Part shown: positions 5,081-13,273 of the stretch, piece after piece
Layout of the letters: each line of letters starts with the position of its first letter
Position numbering within the stretch: the stretch's first letter is position 1
Assembly: GCA_038240875.1 (NCBI GenBank)
Contig: JBBRGG010000087.1
Span: 1 to 13,273 of the forward strand
Source: JBBRGG01 sp038240875
GTDB taxonomy: Bacteria > Planctomycetota > Phycisphaerae > Phycisphaerales > UBA1924
Length of the DNA stretch: 13,273 nt
Direction: 5' to 3'
The notes under the pieces: model-generated
The model's database searches: none
Seen by the model: only the letters and a program-made list of their open reading frames with translations
What the model was told of the DNA's origin: nothing
Made by a program: the position numbers and the translations under genes

Positions 5081-7579
5081 TTACTTGTGTTCAACAGGAG
5101 ATTCATTAATATTCGAGCCCTGTGCCGCGTTGGTGAGCGAGTTGGGTTCGCTAGTGGTGGTCGATGAGGTGGAGTTGGGGTTGGACGCATTCTGGTACTG
5201 GGGCTGCTGGTACCACTGCGAGACGTAGCCACGGGCGAAGGAAGCGTTGGGGCTCATGCCAGCCCAAGCGAACCATGAAGCGATGGTGTCACGCTGGCTG
5301 AGCCATTGCGACTTGTCGGTGGTGGCGAAGTGTGCGTCCTGCGTGGAGAATTCGTTCTCGAAGAAGTCCGACTGGGCGGAGGTGTCTTCGGTGATGGCTT
5401 GGGTATTCGACACAACCTGCGTGTACGAGTTCGTCGTGTTAAGTTCAGAAGAGTTGGTGTTGAAGCCTGTGTTGGGATTGGTATTGAGATTGGCGTTGGC
5501 TTTGCTACCCAAGGTGGAAGTGGGGGTGTAGGGGTTGTTGTGCTGGATTACAGGCAGTGGCTGGAGAGCAGGAACTGGGTGAAGAGCGAGAGCTGGCTCG
5601 TGAATGCCGCTTTGTACAAACAACGTTTCGCTCATGGCGTTCTGATTCGTGTTGGTATTGAACGAGACCGAGTTTGCCGTGCTCGACTCGTTGAAGGTGC
5701 TGTTAGTATTGAAGGTGGCCAGGTTCAAGTCGTTCGAGGTATTGATGTTGTTCGTGTTCGAACCATCGGTGAGCGGTGTCATCGGAGTAGACGCAGCAGG
5801 AGCCGTTGACGCGCCCGGGGTCTGGCCACGAAGGATGTCGTCGAGCATCGATCGGCTAGGCCAATCGGTATTTTCGCCACCGACGCGAGCGCGAAGCTGG
5901 ATGGCTTCAGGCTGCGATGGGTTGAGGAAAAGCGACTGACGCAGCTTCCACTGAGCGGCTTCGTTGTCGCCCGCACGAGCAAGTTCCTGGGCTTCAAGGT
6001 TGAGCATCGCGGTGCGGCGTTCACGGCTCCAGAAGAGAAGACCTTCACGCGTGCCAGCGCGTACATTCTCGAGCGATTCGAGTGCCGCCTTGCCCTGATC
6101 GGCGAGGGCCTGATCATTGATGATGGTGGGGGTGACGAGGAAGATGATCTCGTTGCGATTGGTTGTGTCTTCATTGCCACGGAAGGCGCTGCCCAGAACG
6201 GGGATGTCGCCCAGGAGCGGAATCTGGCGACGAGTAGCCTTGGTGGTCTCGCTGAAGAGGCCGCCTAGGACAACGGTTTGGCCATCACGAACCAGAACAT
6301 TGGTAGTAAGTTCGTTGGTGAGTTCGTCGGGAATGGTGACGCCACCACCAGTGGAGTTGGTGGTCTCGCGGATGACCGCGTCGGAGACCTGTGGCTTGAG
6401 CTCCATTCGGATCATGCCTTCGGTGGTGACGAAGGGGCGGAAGTAGAGCTGAGTACCCGTGTCGAGGAACTCGACGGTTTGCGTCGAAGCGGTGTCGGTG
6501 GTCGTCGTGCTGAGATAGCCGACCTTTCTGCCGACGAGGACTCGGCTAGGTTGGCGGTTGAGGGTCAGGATCTTGGGGTTGGAAACGATGGTGGTATCTG
6601 TGACTTCATCGAGCACACGGAGGAAGACTGCGACATCGTTGGAGACGACGCCGACCTTGAGGCCGCCTTTGCTAGCGGTGTTTCCAACGGTTGAGGAGAT
6701 GGCCGACGCGCCGCGGTCAGCGGGAAGAACCGAGCTGCCGCCGGATCGACCGCCGATGAGTGAATTTGCGGCCTGTAACGGACCACCGATCTGCACGAAG
6801 TCACCGAAGTTCATGTTGGCGATGATTGAGAAGTCAACGCCAAATGCGTTGTCCTCGCTGAGCTGGGTCTGAAGGATGGTGGCTTCGACAAGGACCTGTG
6901 CCGGGCGGGTGTCGAGCGAGCGAACGAGTGTTTCAATCTCGGCGACGTTCTGCTCATAATCGAAGACGACCAGGACCGCGCTGTTGGAGTATTCATCGCT
7001 GCCGGTGGGGGTGTCGCCGATCGACGGGAACTGAGCAGTCTTGCCGTTGGTCTTGATCTGGCCGGTGTCGGAGAGGAGGGGCTTGACAAATTCGGCTGCG
7101 TCATTGGAATTGAGGTAGTTGAGCTCGATGACGCGGCTGATGCGTACTCGGCTGGCCTTCTCGATTTCCTTGAGTTCATCGAGCGTGTAGACATACACGA
7201 AGTTGCCCTGCTCGACGTAACCCAAGCCGTTGGCATTGAGGATGGCGTCCAATGCCTCGAAGAAGGTCACGCGGTAGAGGTTGGCGGTGACGCGCGACGA
7301 GACGTTCTTGCTCGCGATGATGTTCTTCTGGCTCTGGATCGAGAGCATTTCCAGAACAGTCGCAAGGTCTTCGTCCGCAACATGAAGGTCTACCAGGTTG
7401 TTCTCATCGACCTTCACGCGTGGATCATTTTTGGTCGCAGTGCCTACTGCGGACTTCGCAGCAGAGGCTGCGGCGGGGTTGTCCTGCGCGATGGCTGGCA
7501 TGCCTGCGCAAGCAACAAGGGCTGCCGCGGTGATGACCCGACGAAACGCACGAGTAGAACGCTGAGTATTGATCGCCAT
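5081..7579 (-). CDS. Secretin of the type II secretion / type IV pilus superfamily
   Basis: Secretins form the large multimeric gate in the outer membrane through which folded proteins, pili or filaments pass. The 832-residue protein has a Sec signal peptide (basic start, hydrophobic 15-26, likely cut after AIA at 29-31); an N0/STN-like domain (about 55-135, LVDLHVADEDLATVLEMLS); an N1/NolW-like domain (about 145-225); and the secretin core (about 225-490) with LVEATILQTQL, the GLKVGVVSNDVAVFLRVLDE segment, NELTTNVLVRDGQTVVLGG and the signature IPLLGDIPVLGSAFRG (453-468). A helical, TPR-like stretch follows (about 520-565), then a long Asn/Thr/Ser-rich tail (from about 586) ending near an aromatic patch, SWFAWAGM and SQWYQQPQYQ (768-796). 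ATG 7579 has GAGG nine bases upstream. No GspE, PilB or inner-membrane partner is in the window, so I cannot say whether it serves secretion or pili. The following gene encodes a TPR lipoprotein that may help its assembly. Confidence 0.92.
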   Translation of the reverse strand: MAINTQRSTRAFRRVITAAALVACAGMPAIAQDNPAAASAAKSAVGTATKNDPRVKVDENNLVDLHVADEDLATVLEMLSIQSQKNIIASKNVSSRVTANLYRVTFFEALDAILNANGLGYVEQGNFVYVYTLDELKEIEKASRVRISRVIELNYLNSNDAAEFVKPLLSDTGQIKTNGKTAQFPSIGDTPTGSDEYSNSAVLVVFDYEQNVAEIETLVRSLDTRPAQVLVEATILQTQLSEDNAFGVDFSIIANMNFGDFVQIGGPLQAANSLIGGRSGGSSVLPADRGASAISSTVGNTASKGGLKVGVVSNDVAVFLRVLDEVTDTTIVSNPKILTLNRQPSRVLVGRKVGYLSTTTTDTASTQTVEFLDTGTQLYFRPFVTTEGMIRMELKPQVSDAVIRETTNSTGGGVTIPDELTNELTTNVLVRDGQTVVLGGLFSETTKATRRQIPLLGDIPVLGSAFRGNEDTTNRNEIIFLVTPTIINDQALADQGKAALESLENVRAGTREGLLFWSRERRTAMLNLEAQELARAGDNEAAQWKLRQSLFLNPSQPEAIQLRARVGGENTDWPSRSMLDDILRGQTPGASTAPAASTPMTPLTDGSNTNNINTSNDLNLATFNTNSTFNESSTANSVSFNTNTNQNAMSETLFVQSGIHEPALALHPVPALQPLPVIQHNNPYTPTSTLGSKANANLNTNPNTGFNTNSSELNTTNSYTQVVSNTQAITEDTSAQSDFFENEFSTQDAHFATTDKSQWLSQRDTIASWFAWAGMSPNASFARGYVSQWYQQPQYQNASNPNSTSSTTTSEPNSLTNAAQGSNINESPVEHK

Positions 7580-8042
7580 TTTGAAAAACCTCGGATTCGG
7601 ATGTGCGAGTACTTCGACGCGGCGCGTGTGTGGTGAAGGTTGTGAGCCAGAAGAGGTGAGTTTTTAGTACGCCTTATCTGGACCACGAACCAAGCACGCG
7701 ATCGCCTTTAGCGTCGTCCGTATTTCCGCGCGACTTTGGGTAAGCAGCGCAGAGTGCGTAACTTGGTTGAAATAAGCGGTTTGAGGAGATGTACTTGGGA
7801 TATGAAGACACAAAAGAACCCTATTAATGCGCATAATTCGCGCATTTGGCACATGTAACCACGATCGGAACATGAGCATTGGTGACATACGATCAGTGAA
7901 CGTGGCGTGCGCGTGCTTTGGGTTGTTGTGCAGGCAAGCACTGCGTGTCTAGTGTTGCGTATTCTCGCGCATGGCGACTCTTCCACGAGCGCTGCGACGA
8001 GTGATCGAAACCAGAGTTATTCGTGTTTCCAGGAGTTGAACC
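7580..8042. other. Divergent intergenic region between secretin and DinB-family genes
   Basis: This 463-base stretch separates two divergent genes, each with a good ribosome binding site at its edge (GAGG for the secretin, AGGAG at 8031-8035 for the DinB-family gene). The middle, about 7780-7860, is richer in A and T than the coding DNA and carries a perfect 7-base inverted repeat. On the minus strand, TTGGTT followed after 18 bases by TACTAA (about 7660-7690) is a weak promoter candidate for the secretin. No protein or RNA gene was recognised. Confidence 0.5.
7826..7846. promoter_or_regulatory. 7-base inverted repeat, possible operator
   Basis: AATGCGC (7826-7832) and GCGCATT (7840-7846) are perfect inverted copies around the AT-rich spacer ATAATTC. 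A half-site centre spacing of 14 bases is compatible with a dimeric DNA-binding protein, and the site lies midway between two divergent genes. It could equally form an RNA hairpin. No regulator gene is adjacent, so the operator reading is inference. Confidence 0.35.
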
Positions 8043-8606
8043 ATGTCGATCGTGACTGAACCCAAGACGAGCATAAAGAATGTGGACACGATTTTGGTGA
8101 CTGCACGAAAGACTTTCGGGTACGCCGAAAAGTTGCTGGCGGGAATCGATCCCGTTGCCGCCGCTCGCTTCCCACGCTTTGGAAGCGGCGCAAATCAGAC
8201 TGTGATAAACACCAACCACCCTGTGTTTGTATATGGCCATCTCGCGGTGTATCCGTCACGGATGCTTGAGATCGTCGGGATGGATGCGTCGGCGGTGAAG
8301 CCTAACGAAACCTATGCCAAACTCTTCCCGGCGGGCGTCGAGTGCGTTGACGACATGGCTGGGAATGTGTACCCAAGCTTGCACGAAGTGGCAGAGAACT
8401 GCATGAAATGGAACACGCTGGCGATGGACAAGTTGGCGGGGTTGAGCGACGAAGCGTTCAACGCCGAAAACACCAATGAAAGGTCGCGCGAGTCATTCCC
8501 ACGGATCGGTATTTTGCTCACGTTCTTGTTGAACAACCATCCGATGATGCACCTTGGCCAGGTGAGCGCTTGGCGTCGGTGTTTCGGAATGCCCGCGGCG
8601 ATGTGA
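8043..8606 (+). CDS. DinB-superfamily protein, putative metal-binding
   Basis: The 187-residue protein resembles the DinB/YfiT-like four-helix-bundle family. Visible marks are GHLAVYPSRML (65-75) with His66, and the C-terminal HPMMHLGQVSAWRR (166-179) with His166 and His170, followed by the usual ending FGMPAAM. Members use three histidines to hold a divalent metal; some are thiol transferases or damage-inducible, but most have no known reaction, so I give no specific function. There is no signal peptide or membrane segment, so it should be cytoplasmic. ATG 8043 is supported by AGGAG seven bases upstream. It stands alone: the secretin is divergent on its left, and the next plus-strand gene, rpoB, is 528 bases to the right after an AT-rich promoter-like island. 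Confidence 0.85.
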   Translation: MSIVTEPKTSIKNVDTILVTARKTFGYAEKLLAGIDPVAAARFPRFGSGANQTVINTNHPVFVYGHLAVYPSRMLEIVGMDASAVKPNETYAKLFPAGVECVDDMAGNVYPSLHEVAENCMKWNTLAMDKLAGLSDEAFNAENTNERSRESFPRIGILLTFLLNNHPMMHLGQVSAWRRCFGMPAAM

Positions 8607-8715
8607 TGATAGTAATTTGGTAAAACTAACTAAACACGAACCTCATGTAGACTTTATTGTTCGCATTTGGTTAGTATTTTTTACTGATTAAATTATAAAA
8701 GATTATTGAAGAAGA
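8607..8715. other. AT-rich island upstream of rpoB
   Basis: This stretch is strikingly rich in A and T against its GC-rich surroundings, with TTTTTT at 8677-8682 and AAATTATAAAA at 8690-8700. CTAACTAAA (8626-8634) is nearly an inverted copy of TTTGGTTAG (8666-8674), with one mismatch. It begins at the end of the DinB-family gene and is the most likely site of an rpoB promoter; part could also end transcription of the DinB-family gene. Confidence 0.5.
8667..8694 (+). promoter_or_regulatory. Candidate sigma-70-type promoter for rpoB
   Basis: TTGGTT (8667-8672) is followed after 16 bases by TAAATT (8689-8694), each matching four of six positions of the housekeeping consensus. An overlapping TATAAA at 8694-8699 is a better -10 but leaves a 21-base spacing from that -35. 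The AT-rich setting supports a promoter. A transcript from here would have a leader of roughly 430 bases before the rpoB start codon. Confidence 0.35.
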
Positions 8716-8769
8716 TGATTCACAAGACGCTTGCTCGCACACTCACTGACGGGTACGATGAGAGGTTGG

Positions 8770-8875
8770 ACTTGGGTTGGTATGGTCGGCGTAGCCCTGC
8801 ACCAAAGTAGACCCAAGTTTACATCGAACGTGAGCGGTTCGTAGCTCGCGTACGAGATGGCAAAGGCATCATGCC
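8770..8875 (+). promoter_or_regulatory. Row of stem-loops in the presumed rpoB leader
   Basis: ACTTGGGT (8770-8777) pairs perfectly with ACCCAAGT (8811-8818); inside, TTGGT (8777-8781) can pair with ACCAA (8801-8805) and GGC with GCC (8788-8796). Directly after come CGAAC/GTTCG (8825-8829 with 8837-8841), CTCG/CGAG (8845-8848 with 8853-8856) and GGCAT/ATGCC (8865-8875). Four hairpins in about 105 bases suggest a structured RNA leader, though none matches an RNA family I know. No protein gene accounts for the stretch. Confidence 0.4.
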
Positions 8876-8921
8876 AGAGTGCTCCATACATGATCGATTC
8901 GTTTGGAGCTCTTCTTGTGGG

Positions 8922-8985
8922 AGTATACGAGTCTTGAGAGTATACAGGTCTTGGAAGTATACAGTCTTGGCAGCATACAGGCATG
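8922..8985. repeat. Four tandem 16-17 base repeats with GTATAC palindromes
   Basis: AGTATACGAGTCTTGAG (8922-8938), AGTATACAGGTCTTGGA (8939-8955) and AGTATACAGTCTTGGC (8956-8971) are followed by a shortened copy, AGCATACAGGCATG (8972-8985). The first three contain the perfect 6-base palindrome GTATAC; the fourth has GCATAC. The spacing of the palindromes is 17, 17 and 16 bases. The array lies about 150 bases before rpoB. It may be a cluster of protein-binding sites or a slippage-derived repeat. Confidence 0.7.
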
Positions 8986-9017
8986 ATGTTTTGGGGCGGC
9001 GAGTTCAAGCCGAGAAC

Positions 9018-9062
9018 ATGGATCAAGCGTTAATTCAGGCGTTGAACGACACACAAATCTAG
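9018..9062 (+). other. Possible 14-codon leader ORF before rpoB
   Basis: ATG 9018 opens a short frame, MDQALIQALNDTQI, ending at TAG 9060-9062, 72 bases before the rpoB start. No good ribosome binding site precedes it (only CCGAG six bases off). A leader peptide is possible, but a frame this short occurs easily by chance. The same frame also extends upstream to ATG 8871, through the tandem repeats, and that longer version does not look like a protein. Confidence 0.15.
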
Positions 9063-9134
9063 TGGCGAATTGGCTTTCGGTGCGGCGTACGCGCGTTGCA
9101 CACGAAGAGCTTTATTCCCATCGAGAGGAATCCG

Positions 9135-12992
<3,858 letters not shown>

Positions 12993-13190
12993 TGGTCTAT
13001 GTAACGCGGCGAACCTCGTGCGTGGCTGTTTGAGCTTCGCACGTTCTTGTGAGCTTGCCCAAGAGCTGGCTCTTTGATTGATCGTGGTTGGTGTAGGTGT
13101 GAAGCTCTGGTAGGCAGGCTTCGCAAGCACAGAGTTCGATAGGCATTGAATTGGTCAGCGGCACCCAAACGCCGCGAAAGCGAGAGGCAC
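12993..13190 (+). other. rpoB-rpoC intergenic region with two small hairpins
   Basis: The 198-base gap is large for genes that are usually cotranscribed. AAGAG (13061-13065) pairs with CTCTT (13070-13074) around a 4-base loop, followed by TGATTG. A second element has CTCTG (13105-13109) with CAGAG (13130-13134), and GCTT/AAGC (13118-13128) within it. Neither has a T-run, so read-through into rpoC is likely. No open frame or promoter with good consensus was seen. Confidence 0.45.
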
Positions 13191-13273
13191 ATGGCCGAGT
13201 CCGTGTACGATCGTGTGAATGATTTCTCCGCCGTCAAAGTCGCGCTGGCTTCGCCACACGACATTCGCGCGTG
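13191..13273 (+). CDS. rpoC: DNA-directed RNA polymerase subunit beta', N-terminal fragment
   Basis: Only the first 27 codons are inside the window; the gene runs off the right edge. The translation begins MAESVYDRVNDFSAVKVALA and continues SPHDIRA, which matches the typical RpoC N-terminus, where a DF..(I/V)(R/K)(I/V)GLASP..IR motif opens the protein. GAGAGG (13182-13187) stands three bases before the ATG, much like the GAGAGGA before rpoB. Its place after rpoB in the same direction agrees with the usual rpoBC order. The zinc-binding and catalytic motifs lie beyond the edge and cannot be checked. Confidence 0.94.
   Translation, partial: MAESVYDRVNDFSAVKVALASPHDIRA

Noticed and set aside
8922..8985. 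CRISPR array
   Set aside because: Units of 16-17 bases are directly adjacent with no unique spacers, and no cas gene is present.
8703..9026. A 107-codon open frame on the minus strand upstream of rpoB
   Set aside because: No ribosome binding site or family resemblance; it runs through the tandem repeats and the hairpin row, and its composition is irregular. A degraded gene cannot be fully excluded.
8871..9062. A 63-codon plus-strand frame with AAAGG before its ATG
   Set aside because: The translation is largely the tandem repeat read as protein and resembles no family; more likely leader DNA.

Overview
The window reads as an ordinary chromosomal stretch of a GC-rich bacterium. It holds six complete protein genes and the first 27 codons of a seventh. 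I suspect a member of the Planctomycetota, perhaps of the Phycisphaerae type. That rests only on the general look of the proteins (the RpoB N-terminus, the asparagine-rich secretin tail, the mix of genes) and is not proven. No phage, transposase, CRISPR array, toxin-antitoxin pair, tRNA or rRNA gene was recognised.

Layout. Bases 1-521 have no recognisable gene but hold several strong inverted repeats and short direct repeats. A PduO-type cobalamin adenosyltransferase (minus strand, 522-1112) is divergent from recJ (plus strand, 1451-3427). recJ converges on a minus-strand pair: an N-terminal secretin of the type II secretion / type IV pilus class (5081-7579), followed downstream by a large TPR lipoprotein (3575-4909). 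A 463-base divergent intergenic region then leads to a DinB-superfamily protein (plus strand, 8043-8606). The right-hand third is rpoB (9135-12992) and the start of rpoC (13191 onward), preceded by a 528-base region.

How the genes may work together. The secretin and the TPR lipoprotein look like a functional pair: an outer-membrane gate and a lipid-anchored helper comparable in architecture to the TPR pilotin PilF/PilW. Both end in unusual Asn/Thr-rich tails. rpoB and rpoC are the expected core RNA polymerase pair, but rpoB has no rplL directly upstream and the two genes are separated by 198 bases. The other genes are housekeeping genes without an obvious shared pathway.

The most interesting non-coding stretch is the one before rpoB. 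It contains an AT-rich island with promoter-like sequences, a row of stem-loops, four 16-17 base tandem repeats each carrying a GTATAC-like palindrome, and a 14-codon open frame. It could be a regulatory leader or operator region for RNA polymerase genes. I do not see evidence for a wholly new multi-gene system.
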